Shown here in pieces: positions 33,441 through 41,493 of a stretch of 64,000 bases of DNA. The DNA comes from Thalassorhabdus alkalitolerans (lineage in GTDB: Bacteria > Bacillota > Bacilli > Bacillales > Marinococcaceae): assembly GCF_042656585.1 (NCBI RefSeq), contig NZ_JBHSPG010000022.1; one strand, 5' to 3'. The notes under the pieces are model-generated. The model made no database searches. It saw nothing but the letters and a program-made list of their open reading frames with translations, and was not told where the DNA came from. How positions within the stretch are numbered: the stretch's first letter is position 1; each line of letters starts with the position of its first letter. The translations under genes were made by a program, and so were the position numbers.

Positions 33441-34076
33441 CTATCTCTTCCCGCTATGATCCTTAGGAAGGATAGTAACTTTACGATAAGGTTCTTTTCC
33501 TTCCGAAAAAGTCTCTATCTCACGTGACTTTTGCAAGGCATGATGAATGATCTTTCTTTCTCTCGCATTCATTGGCTCGAGTGTTACCTTTTGCCTTGTT
33601 TTCAAAGCCTTGTTTGCCAGACGAGATGCTAAATGCTCTAACGACTGTTTTCTTCTTTCACGGTATCCTTCAGCGTCTACCGTAAGCCGAAGATATTGAT
33701 CAGAGTGACGGTTTGCAACCAGATTAACAAGATACTGAATAGCATCTAACGTTTTTCCTCTTTTTCCGATAAGAGACCCTAAATCTTCCCCTGTCAGATG
33801 AAATTCAATATCCTTTCCTTCTCCCTTTTCCTCTACCTCTGCCTTTACTTCCATGTCCTGCAGAAGCTGTTTTAAAAAGGATAAAGCTTCTTCTTTTGGC
33901 TGAGGTTTCACCTGCACCTTCAGTAAAGCAGGCTTGTTTCCAATGAACCCGAGGAACCCTTTTTGAGGTTCTTCAAGTACCTCGTACTCCACTTCGTCTC
34001 TTTGTGCTTCAAGGTCGTTAAGTGCTTGAGATAAGGCTTCTTCAATCGTTTTACCGGAGACCTTAATCGTTCTCAC
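33441..34076 (-). CDS. jag: RNA-binding protein Jag / KhpB (SpoIIIJ-associated)
   Basis: The 211-residue protein has a Jag-N domain (MRTIKVSGKTIEEALSQAL), a type-II KH domain (LGSLIGKRGKTLDAIQYLV) and an R3H domain (MNARERKIIHHALQ). It binds RNA and is linked to cell elongation control in other Firmicutes; its name comes from its link with SpoIIIJ. Its start overlaps the yidC stop by one base, so translation is coupled. Confidence 0.96.
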   Translation of the reverse strand: MRTIKVSGKTIEEALSQALNDLEAQRDEVEYEVLEEPQKGFLGFIGNKPALLKVQVKPQPKEEALSFLKQLLQDMEVKAEVEEKGEGKDIEFHLTGEDLGSLIGKRGKTLDAIQYLVNLVANRHSDQYLRLTVDAEGYRERRKQSLEHLASRLANKALKTRQKVTLEPMNARERKIIHHALQKSREIETFSEGKEPYRKVTILPKDHSGKR

Positions 34077-34843
34077 TACTTTTTCGCTCCTCCTGCTTCA
34101 GCATCAGCTTTTTTCTTCACATTCGGACCAGTAATAAAGTACGTTTGGACAATCATAAACAAGTTACCGATAACCCAGTATAATGCAAGTGCTGCCGGGA
34201 AGAAGAAAGCAAATACTGTAATCATGATCGGCATCATATAAAGCAAAATTTTCATTTGCGGGTTATCTGTAACCATCATCATTTTTTGCTGAATGAATGT
34301 GGTTACCCCTGCAATCAGCGGTAAGATAAAATCCGGGGAATCGAGAGGGAACCATAAAAATACATGTCCTTCAATTTCTCTCGTCCTCATAATTGCATGG
34401 TAAAAAGCAATAAGAATCGGCATTTGAATGAAGATAGGCAGACAGCCCGCCAATGGATTGACTCCCCGTTCCTGGAACATCTTCATTGTTTCCTGCTGAA
34501 GCTTTTGCTGTGTCTGCTGATCTTTTGCACTGTATTTTTCTCTTAACTTCTGCATTTCAGGCTGAAGTTCCTGCATTGCTTTGGCGCTTTTTGTTTGTTT
34601 AATCATTAACGGCAGAATTAAAATACGAAGGATAATCGTTACAATAATGATCGAAAGACCATACCCGTAATCTCCTTGAAAGTATTCAGCTATCGTAATT
34701 AAAAGCCACGAGAGCGGATACACAAAAAAAGAATCCCAAACACCTTCGCTGTCAGCTGTGATCGGATCCTCAATGTTGAAACATCCAGTCAAAAAAACCA
34801 TTAAACCAACAAGCATTGCTGCCAAACCTAGTTTCTTGCTCAC
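34076..34843 (-). CDS. yidC: Membrane protein insertase YidC (SpoIIIJ)
   Basis: The 255-residue YidC1-type insertase has a lipoprotein signal (MSKKLGLAAMLVGLMVFLTG then Cys) and five membrane segments. The conserved arginine of the hydrophilic groove is in LRILILPLMIKQTKSAKAM, and GCLPIFIQMPILIAFYHA follows. SpoIIIJ inserts membrane proteins and is needed for forespore sigma-G activation. The basic tail KKKADAEAGGAKK fits ribosome contact. It is 328 bases after rnpA, an unusually wide gap. Confidence 0.96.
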   Translation of the reverse strand: MSKKLGLAAMLVGLMVFLTGCFNIEDPITADSEGVWDSFFVYPLSWLLITIAEYFQGDYGYGLSIIIVTIILRILILPLMIKQTKSAKAMQELQPEMQKLREKYSAKDQQTQQKLQQETMKMFQERGVNPLAGCLPIFIQMPILIAFYHAIMRTREIEGHVFLWFPLDSPDFILPLIAGVTTFIQQKMMMVTDNPQMKILLYMMPIMITVFAFFFPAALALYWVIGNLFMIVQTYFITGPNVKKKADAEAGGAKK

Positions 34844-35171
34844 TACCCTTCCTCCTTGACTATATCTAAGTATGAGCAGGCTTTATAAAAAATTCCCGCA
34901 CCATGTTGGGTGTCGAGATGAGAAAACAAACAGCGTGCCATTGGACGCTTGTTCTTACTGCACGACCACAAACATAATTGTTTTCACAGTCTTCCTCCCC
35001 TGCCAGTCCCAGTTGTCCACTCCCGCTTCTTCCTGGAGAAAACGAACATTTCAGGTCACAGAACCTTTCTCATAAAAACCTACAATTTTGGTCAAAAGAC
35101 ACTACTTTTACTATTGTAGCGAAGAGATAACAAGAAATAAAGATATCATTCTATGAACAATTTTGTTCCTG
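34844..35171. other. rnpA-yidC gap
   Basis: No supported gene is seen. A TACAAT hexamer at 35118-35113 (minus) could be a -10 element for yidC-jag, but no good -35 partner was found. Confidence 0.4.
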
Positions 35172-35558
35172 TTATTTTTTTCTTATGTTTTTTGGAGATT
35201 GCTGCCTTGATTGTCTGGATGATCTTAATATCTTTCCCCTTTTCATTACATGAATAAGGCTCTTCTTTATTTCATGGTAATCCATATTGGCTACAGGATT
35301 TCTTGCAATAATTACGTAATCTTTCTCTTGAAGCATGTCATCTTTAAATTCCCTGACAAGCTCACGAAGGTGGCGCTTAATCCGATTTCTGGTTACAGCG
35401 TTCCCTACTTTTTTGCTGACCGTAAGTCCGACTCGAAAGTGCTCCTGACCTGGTTTATCCATAACATAAATTACTAACTGCCGATTGGCAAAAGAGGTCC
35501 CCTTTTGGAACACAGCACTAAATTCTTCATTTTTTTTTATTCTGTACTCCTTTTTCAT
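35172..35558 (-). CDS. rnpA: Ribonuclease P protein component
   Basis: The 128-residue basic protein contains GLTVSKKVGNAVTRNRIKRHLRE, the RNR signature, preceded by RIKKNEEFSAVFQKG. It assists RNase P RNA in 5' maturation of tRNAs. The start MKKEYRIKK is preceded by GAGGTGCTGGG. The Lys/Arg/Gln-rich tail is somewhat longer than in B. subtilis. Confidence 0.95.
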   Translation of the reverse strand: MKKEYRIKKNEEFSAVFQKGTSFANRQLVIYVMDKPGQEHFRVGLTVSKKVGNAVTRNRIKRHLRELVREFKDDMLQEKDYVIIARNPVANMDYHEIKKSLIHVMKRGKILRSSRQSRQQSPKNIRKK

Positions 35559-35651
35559 CCCAGCACCTCATTAGACAAAAAATATGTAATGAAAAAAGTG
35601 GATTTCACACTTATAAGTTCCCCTTCTTTTTAAAACATACAAATAAAAGAG

Positions 35652-35681
35652 AAAAAAAGACCACTGTCACAATCAGTGGCC
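35652..35681 (-). terminator. Terminator/attenuator between rpmH and rnpA
   Basis: On the minus strand GGCCACTG-ATTGTGA-CAGTGGTC is followed by seven T residues, directly at the rpmH stop. It would limit rnpA relative to L34. Confidence 0.88.
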
Positions 35682-35819
35682 TTAAGCAGATAATACTTTT
35701 CTTCCTTTTTGACGACGACGCTTTAATACATGACGTCCATTCTTTGTGCTCATACGCGCACGGAAGCCATGAACCTTTTTACGCTTACGATTATTCGGGT
35801 TAAAAGTTGGTTTTCCCAT
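35682..35819 (-). CDS. rpmH: 50S ribosomal protein L34
   Basis: A 45-codon frame translates to a protein beginning MGKPTFNPNNRKRKKVHGF, containing RMSTKNGRHVLKRRRQKGR and ending KVLSA, which is L34. The ATG at 35819 has AGGAGGTGCATATAGA upstream. It is the first gene of the leftward unit from oriC. Confidence 0.97.
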   Translation of the reverse strand: MGKPTFNPNNRKRKKVHGFRARMSTKNGRHVLKRRRQKGRKVLSA

Positions 35820-35870
35820 TCTATATGCACCTCCTGAGGTTTATCTTCTATAAACAAGACATCCTGTAGA

Positions 35871-35899
35871 ATTATATAGAGGAAAGACAAACATGTCAA
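35871..35899 (-). promoter_or_regulatory. Consensus promoter of rpmH
   Basis: On the minus strand TTGACA, a 17-base spacer and TATAAT match the sigma-A consensus at all twelve positions, about 50 bases before rpmH. Confidence 0.9.
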
Positions 35900-36275
35900 G
35901 ATGCTTCTGTTTTTTTATATTCACATAGGTCAAAGGTAAATGGAAACACTCCTCTAATTAAAAAGGCTTTGTATAACTTTGTTGTTTATTTACGCTCGCT
36001 TGCTCCTAAACGGTGCAACATCCATTCCTGCATCACTTCATTCACGGTGTCCTCTATGTCTCAATTTGCCATAGTCTTGGGGAAAACACCTTTTGGGATC
36101 TTCGGATAATGCTATTCCCGATGTCGTATGCGTTTTTTCTCCCATAAGAAATCAACTTTCTTCTTTATCAGAGCATAAAAAAAGAAATTCTGCCTTCCCT
36201 ATTCTTTTCTGCCTGCCTAAAAAATGAATTTCCCTAAATGATGTAATCTTTGTTCCTTGTAACCGAATTTGCCTT

Positions 36276-36561
36276 TGTGGATAACTTTGGTGTTCTTTTT
36301 TTTAGTTTTCGACACCTTTTCGACAAGTTGTACACACCATCTTGTGGTGTGGATAATTATTGTACACAAGGGGTAGAGTTGTGTGGATAAGTACATATAA
36401 TCCCGTTGCTAACGCTCTTTTTTTTTGATATGATATATTTGTTTTTACTCTGGACAACTGTGAACAAGGTTTTTCTTATCCACAGCTGTTGATAACTGTG
36501 TTGATAACTTTCCACAGGCTCTGTATATGCTTGTCCACATTTTACTTCCAGTTGTGGACAT
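36276..36561. promoter_or_regulatory. oriC, upstream DnaA-box region (incA/B equivalent)
   Basis: Perfect boxes: TGTGGATAA at 36276-36284, 36348-36356 and 36382-36390, and TTATCCACA at 36476-36484. Near matches: TGTTGATAA at 36487-36495 and 36499-36507, TTGTCCACA at 36531-36539 and TGTGGACAT at 36553-36561. A 7-base inverted repeat CACACCA/TGGTGTG (36333-36351) abuts the second box. An AT-rich stretch (about 36570-36660) follows. The boxes flank the dnaA promoter. The 35900-36275 portion of the gap shows no gene. Confidence 0.9.
36406..36434 (+). promoter_or_regulatory. dnaA promoter
   Basis: TTGCTA, a 17-base T-rich spacer and TATGAT. DnaA boxes at 36382-36390 and 36476-36484 bracket it, which suggests autorepression by DnaA. 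Confidence 0.7.
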
Positions 36562-36777
36562 TCCTTCTTCCTACTATATTATATATACATGTTTATTTGT
36601 GCTGATTTTTTGTGCATAAGTACTGAAGTATTTTTATACATACAGGGTGAACATTTCTTATACAACTGACCTTACGAGGGCTTCCTTCTTATTTTCACAA
36701 TGAAGTTGGGAAGCCTTTCTTGCCTTGTTTTTCTCGGAAGGGAAGACAATATTACTGACAAAAGGAGGGTGCACGGA

Positions 36778-38130
36778 TTGGAGAATATAACTGATTTGTG
36801 GAATCAAACACTCGAGCTTATTCAAAAAAAAGTGAGTAAGCCCAGTTTTGAAACCTGGCTGAAGGCAACTCAAGCAGCAGATATAAAAGAAGACATGATC
36901 ATTGTAAAAGCACCCAATGAATTCGCCAGGGACTGGCTTGAAAACCGATATTCCGACATTATTTCCGATACATTAAAGGACATTACCGGCGCTGCTTTGC
37001 AGGTGAAATTTATTATCCCGGATGATGAGGAAACAGATCAGTTTTCAGTTGAGGAAGATTTGAAGAAATCCCCTCCTAAAGCCCAGGCTGCACAAGAAGA
37101 AATTCCAAAAAGCATGTTAAATGACAAATATACGTTTAACACGTTTGTCATTGGCTCAGGAAACCGATTTGCCCATGCTGCTTCTTTAGCAGTGGCCGAA
37201 GCACCTGCTAAAGCGTACAATCCCTTATTTATATACGGTGGTGTAGGACTTGGGAAAACTCACTTGATGCACGCAATCGGGCATTACGTCATTGACCATA
37301 ATCCCAGTGCTCGCGTGGTGTATTTATCTTCTGAGAAATTCACTAATGAGTTTATTAATTCTATCCGTGACAACAAAACGATTAACTTTCGAAACAAGTA
37401 TCGAAACGTTGACGTTCTTTTGATAGATGATATTCAATTTCTAGCGGGGAAAGAACAGACTCAAGAAGAATTTTTCCATACGTTTAACGCCCTGCACGAA
37501 GAAAGCAAACAAATTGTGATCTCAAGTGATCGTCCACCAAAAGAGATTCCCACTTTGGAAGATCGGCTCCGCTCCAGATTTGAATGGGGGTTAATCACAG
37601 ACATTACGCCTCCAGACCTGGAAACGAGAATTGCGATCCTGCGAAAAAAAGCAAAAGCAGAGAAGCTTGATATCCCAAATGAAGTCATGCTTTATATCGC
37701 AAATCAAATAGATACAAATATAAGGGAGCTTGAAGGAGCTCTGATTCGAGTGGTCGCTTATTCTTCGTTAATTAACCAGGATATGAATGCCGATCTTGCT
37801 GCAGAAGCCTTAAAAGATATCATCCCTTCAGCTAAGCCGAGGGTTGTGACCATACAGGATATTCAAACGCAGGTAGCCGGACACTTTCAAATTCAAAGAG
37901 ATGAACTCATGGCAAAAAAACGAACAAAAACGATCGCTTTTCCGCGACAGATTGCTATGTACCTCTCAAGGGAAATGACAGATTCATCTCTGCCTAAAAT
38001 CGGGGAGGAATTCGGCGGAAGAGATCACACGACAGTCATTCATGCTCATGAGAAAATTTCAAAATTAATGTCGTCTGATGAAGAATTACAGCAAAAGGTG
38101 CAGGAAATTATCGACAAGCTTAAAGGATAA
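36778..38130 (+). CDS. dnaA: Chromosomal replication initiator DnaA
   Basis: The 450-residue initiator is started at TTG 36778 (read MENITDLWNQTLELIQ), with GGAGG nine bases upstream. Homologues begin MEN, so the longer frame from 36700 is not used. Domain I (SKPSFETWL), an acidic linker, AAA+ domain III (GGVGLGKTHLMHAIG, VLLIDDIQFLAGKE, RDNKTINF) and domain IV with the DNA-binding signature GGRDHTTVIHAHEKI are all present. It binds DnaA boxes at oriC and melts the DNA. Confidence 0.98.
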   Translation: MENITDLWNQTLELIQKKVSKPSFETWLKATQAADIKEDMIIVKAPNEFARDWLENRYSDIISDTLKDITGAALQVKFIIPDDEETDQFSVEEDLKKSPPKAQAAQEEIPKSMLNDKYTFNTFVIGSGNRFAHAASLAVAEAPAKAYNPLFIYGGVGLGKTHLMHAIGHYVIDHNPSARVVYLSSEKFTNEFINSIRDNKTINFRNKYRNVDVLLIDDIQFLAGKEQTQEEFFHTFNALHEESKQIVISSDRPPKEIPTLEDRLRSRFEWGLITDITPPDLETRIAILRKKAKAEKLDIPNEVMLYIANQIDTNIRELEGALIRVVAYSSLINQDMNADLAAEALKDIIPSAKPRVVTIQDIQTQVAGHFQIQRDELMAKKRTKTIAFPRQIAMYLSREMTDSSLPKIGEEFGGRDHTTVIHAHEKISKLMSSDEELQQKVQEIIDKLKG

Positions 38131-38159
38131 TGTGCAAAACCAGTAAAGTTACACACACA

Positions 38160-38239
38160 CTATCCACATGTGGATTTCTTTGCCATTCCTGAACTCTTCT
38201 GACTTATCCACAGTATAAACACCCTCTATTACTACGACG
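38160..38239 (+). promoter_or_regulatory. oriC unwinding region between dnaA and dnaN (incC equivalent)
   Basis: CTATCCACA at 38160-38168 meets a reverse TGTGGATTT at 38169-38177. A perfect TTATCCACA lies at 38204-38212. Twelve bases later CTATTACTACGACGA (38225-38239) matches a DnaA-trio array, and a T-rich then AT-rich tract (to about 38272) follows. This box, spacer, trio, AT-rich order is that of the basal unwinding system of B. subtilis. Confidence 0.8.
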
Positions 38240-38284
38240 ATTTTTTTTATTAAATAATAAATATATGTTAAAGGGAGATGAATT

Positions 38285-39427
38285 ATGCATTTTGTCATAA
38301 ACAGAGAACAATTTGTACACGGGGTACAGCATGTAAATAAAGCTGTTTCTTCCCGTACAACAATCCCCATATTAACGGGCATAAAAATTTCAGCTTCACA
38401 AACAGGCGTCACTTTAACAGGAAGTGATTCTGATATATCCATAGAAGCGTTTATTCCATCAGAAGAAGATGAAAAAAGAAATGTGGAAGTAAAAAATGAA
38501 GGAAGCATCGTACTTCAGGCAAAATTCTTCGCTGATATCGTAAAAAAACTCCCTGGTAATGAAATAGAGGTAAGTGTTCAAGATCAATTTGCGACCACTT
38601 TACGATCAGGAAGTGTAGTGTTTAATTTAAACGGACTGGATCCTGAAGAGTACCCGCGTTTACCACAGCTTGAGGAAGATCAGACGTTTTCGTTGCCCCA
38701 AAGTCTGTTGAAAGATATGATCAGACAAACAGTTTTTGCAGTGTCCTCTCAGGAAACACGCCCCGTGTTGACAGGTGTAAACCTGGAAATAGAAGACCAG
38801 ACACTTTCCTGTACTGCAACAGACAGTCACAGGCTGGCACTTCGGACGGCTCCTGTGGAAACAAACATGGAGGAACTGGAAATAAGCAACGTCGTGATTC
38901 CAGGGAAAAGCTTAAACGAACTAAGCAAGATCGTAGAAGACAGCGAAGACTATATAGACATTGTAGTAACCGAAAGCCAAGTTCTGTTTAAACTTAAGAA
39001 CCTTTTGTTTTTCTCTCGTTTACTCGATGGAAAGTACCCGGTAACAAAAAATATGATTCCAAGCCAGTCAAAAACGCGCATGGAAATCCACACAAAAGAG
39101 CTTTTAAATTCACTCGAACGTGCCCTGCTGTTGTCCAGGGAAGCAAAAAACAATGTCATTAACCTAAAGACGCTTGATCAAACAACAATTGAAGTGAGCT
39201 CGGTATCTGCAGAAGTAGGGAAGGTTACTGAAAAAATCACGACCGAAAAGCTTGAAGGAGAAGAACTCAGGATCTCTTTTAACGGCAAAAACATCATGGA
39301 TGCCTTAAAAGTCATTGATAGTGAAGTGATTGATATCATGTTTACTGGAGCTATGAGTCCTTTTGTCATTCGTCCGACTGACCATAACCAAATGCTTCAC
39401 CTTTTTTCACCCGTCAGAACATACTAA
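38285..39427 (+). CDS. dnaN: DNA polymerase III beta subunit (sliding clamp)
   Basis: The 380-residue protein has three repeated clamp folds: MHFVINREQFVHGVQHVNKA, VFAVSSQETRPVLTGVNLE and RALLLSREAKNNVINLK. It ends PVRTY, as clamps do. It encircles DNA and tethers the polymerase. AAAGGGAG precedes the ATG. It sits 154 bases after dnaA with the unwinding element between them. Confidence 0.97.
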   Translation: MHFVINREQFVHGVQHVNKAVSSRTTIPILTGIKISASQTGVTLTGSDSDISIEAFIPSEEDEKRNVEVKNEGSIVLQAKFFADIVKKLPGNEIEVSVQDQFATTLRSGSVVFNLNGLDPEEYPRLPQLEEDQTFSLPQSLLKDMIRQTVFAVSSQETRPVLTGVNLEIEDQTLSCTATDSHRLALRTAPVETNMEELEISNVVIPGKSLNELSKIVEDSEDYIDIVVTESQVLFKLKNLLFFSRLLDGKYPVTKNMIPSQSKTRMEIHTKELLNSLERALLLSREAKNNVINLKTLDQTTIEVSSVSAEVGKVTEKITTEKLEGEELRISFNGKNIMDALKVIDSEVIDIMFTGAMSPFVIRPTDHNQMLHLFSPVRTY

Positions 39428-39454
39428 AAAGAGTATTGAGTTCTCAGCCGATTC

Positions 39455-39481
39455 CCCGCTTTCCCAAAAAAGCGGGTTTTC
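39455..39481 (+). terminator. Terminator after dnaN
   Basis: CCCGCTTT-CCCAAA-AAAGCGGG is followed by TTTTCTTTT. Confidence 0.88.
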
Positions 39482-39576
39482 TTTTGATAAAGAAAAAAAC
39501 AAAAAGGGTAAAATAATAAAATGTAAAGACAATAAGGAGTAGAGCCTTAAGGAAAAAAAGAAATCCAAACAGCCTA

Positions 39577-39605
39577 TTGGCGTATGGACGAGAGTTTAGT
39601 AAAAT
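39577..39605 (+). promoter_or_regulatory. Possible promoter of yaaA-recF-remB
   Basis: TTGGCG, a 17-base spacer and TAAAAT lie about 100 bases before yaaA. Confidence 0.5.
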
Positions 39606-39707
39606 ATAAGATGTATCCATGTGCCTTGCGGAGGCATACATTTTTTATTTTGGTAAAGACCTTATTTTCCTGATTGAAAACTGGTGACAAAAAGGAGGGA
39701 GCAAGGG

Positions 39708-39926
39708 ATGGAGCAAGTGAAGATTTCAACAGAATATATTACTCTTGGTCAATTCTTAAAAGAAACCGGGGTCATCGATACAGGCGGAATGGCCAAGTGG
39801 TTTTTATCTGAACATGAGATTCAGTTAAATGGAGAGCCGGAACAGCGAAGAGGGAAAAAGCTCTATGACGGGGATGAAATAGTTATTAAAGGGATAGGGC
39901 AGTTTGTTGTTTCCGCTCCTAGTTAG
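39708..39926 (+). CDS. yaaA: S4-domain RNA-binding protein YaaA
   Basis: The 72-residue protein starts at ATG 39708 (MEQVKISTEYITLGQFLK) with GGAGG upstream. It has an S4-like core (GMAKWFLSEHEIQLNGEPEQ and YDGDEIVI). B. subtilis YaaA associates with the large ribosomal subunit during assembly. It always lies between dnaN and recF. Confidence 0.93.
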   Translation: MEQVKISTEYITLGQFLKETGVIDTGGMAKWFLSEHEIQLNGEPEQRRGKKLYDGDEIVIKGIGQFVVSAPS

Positions 39927-39937
39927 AGGGATGCTTT

Positions 39938-41059
39938 TTGCATATTGAATCGCTTTATTTAAAACAGTATAGAAATTATGAAGAGCTGACCCTGCAATTT
40001 GAAAATAAAATCAATGTTATAATAGGGGAAAATGCTCAAGGGAAAACAAACCTTATGGAAGCTATCTATGTGCTTGCTTTTACAAAATCCCACCGGACTC
40101 CCAGGGAGAAAGAGTTAATAAACTGGGATGAGGATTTTGCTCGCATCCATGCCCAGCTTTCGAAATCATCAGGCCCGTTTAGTCTTGAAGTGATCCTTTC
40201 AAAAAAGGGAAAAAAGGTTAAATATAATGAATTAGAACAAAGAAAGTTAAGTGAATATATAGGGGCATGCAATGTAGTCATGTTCGCACCAGAAGATTTA
40301 AATTTAGTGAAGGGCGCCCCACAAGTCAGGCGCCGATTTATTGATATGGAAATAGGGCAGATCAGTTCGGTTTATTTGCATGATCTTGCTGTCTATCACC
40401 GGATATTAAAGCAACGAAACCAGTTGCTGAAAGACATGTTTTCCAAGTCAGGCACTCAAGCCGATATGATGCTGGAGGTGCTGACTGAGCAATTAATAAA
40501 AGCAGCAGCCAAGTTAGTCGAAAGGCGTTTCCACTTTCTGAACATGCTGGAAAAATGGGCGAAGACGATTCATAAAGAAATCAGCCGGGGAAAAGAGGAG
40601 CTGATTCTTTCGTATGTCCCTACTGCAGAGGTATCAGAAGGCATGGAATTGTCGATGATAGAAGAAGAATACAAACAAGCATTTGGGAAAGTAAGAGATA
40701 ATGAGAAACGCCGCGGTGTGACGCTAGTTGGTCCTCACCGGGAAGATATTAAATTAACGGTAAATGACAGGAACGTGCAAACATATGGTTCACAGGGACA
40801 GCAGCGAACGACCGCTTTATCATTAAAGCTGGCTGAAATAGAACTAATTCGAGAAAACATCGGGGAATACCCGATTTTATTATTAGACGATGTTCTTTCT
40901 GAATTAGATGATCACCGTCAGTCTCACCTTTTAAATACGATCCAGGGCAAGGTGCAGACCTTTGTAACGACAACCAGCGTTGAAGGTATAGAGCATGAGA
41001 CACTAAAGCAAGCTTCCATGTTTTATGTAGAAGATGGTCGTTTGCAGCAGAAGAAATGA
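39938..41059 (+). CDS. recF: DNA replication and repair protein RecF
   Basis: The 373-residue SMC-like ATPase has Walker A IIGENAQGKTNLMEAI, signature TYGSQGQQRTTALSLKLAE and Walker B YPILLLDDVLSELDDHRQS. It helps load RecA at gaps. The start is TTG at 39938 with GAGGG upstream (homologues begin M-x-I), so HIESLYLKQYRNYE follows the start. It begins 12 bases after yaaA. Confidence 0.97.
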   Translation: MHIESLYLKQYRNYEELTLQFENKINVIIGENAQGKTNLMEAIYVLAFTKSHRTPREKELINWDEDFARIHAQLSKSSGPFSLEVILSKKGKKVKYNELEQRKLSEYIGACNVVMFAPEDLNLVKGAPQVRRRFIDMEIGQISSVYLHDLAVYHRILKQRNQLLKDMFSKSGTQADMMLEVLTEQLIKAAAKLVERRFHFLNMLEKWAKTIHKEISRGKEELILSYVPTAEVSEGMELSMIEEEYKQAFGKVRDNEKRRGVTLVGPHREDIKLTVNDRNVQTYGSQGQQRTTALSLKLAEIELIRENIGEYPILLLDDVLSELDDHRQSHLLNTIQGKVQTFVTTTSVEGIEHETLKQASMFYVEDGRLQQKK

Positions 41060-41069
41060 GGGGTATACG

Positions 41070-41351
41070 ATGTTTATCCATTTAGGCGGTGACACGGTAA
41101 TCCGCGCTAAAGACGTAGTGGCAATCTTAGATTATGAAACAAACAAGTCTTCAGCAATCAGTCAGCAGTTTTTAAATGCCAAAGACAAGAAAGACATCAT
41201 AGAAATTTCTGCAGATTTGCAAAAGTCGATTGTCGTAACTGACGATATCCTTTACTTTTCACCTATTTCCTCATTAACCCTTAAAAGAAGGGCTTCAGTT
41301 GTGTCAGGTATTGAGGATTATAGTGAAGAAGAAACCGTGCATGACAATTAA
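41070..41351 (+). CDS. remB: RemB (YaaB) DNA-binding regulator
   Basis: The 93-residue protein begins MFIHLGGDTVIRAKDVVAIL and belongs to DUF370, with RemA as paralogue. In B. subtilis RemB promotes biofilm matrix gene expression. GAGGGG precedes the ATG at 41070; an upstream frame overlapping recF is not used. Confidence 0.93.
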   Translation: MFIHLGGDTVIRAKDVVAILDYETNKSSAISQQFLNAKDKKDIIEISADLQKSIVVTDDILYFSPISSLTLKRRASVVSGIEDYSEEETVHDN

Positions 41352-41493
41352 TGGGAAAGCTCCCATATAAAAATAGATCGTAAGCAAGGAAGAAATTTCC
41401 GAATCTTTTTTTCAGCATGACGAGGTAACTGAACGGAAAGCACAGTCGCTCAAGGAAGCTGTGATATTTCCATAGGAAGTGAAGGTGAATAAA

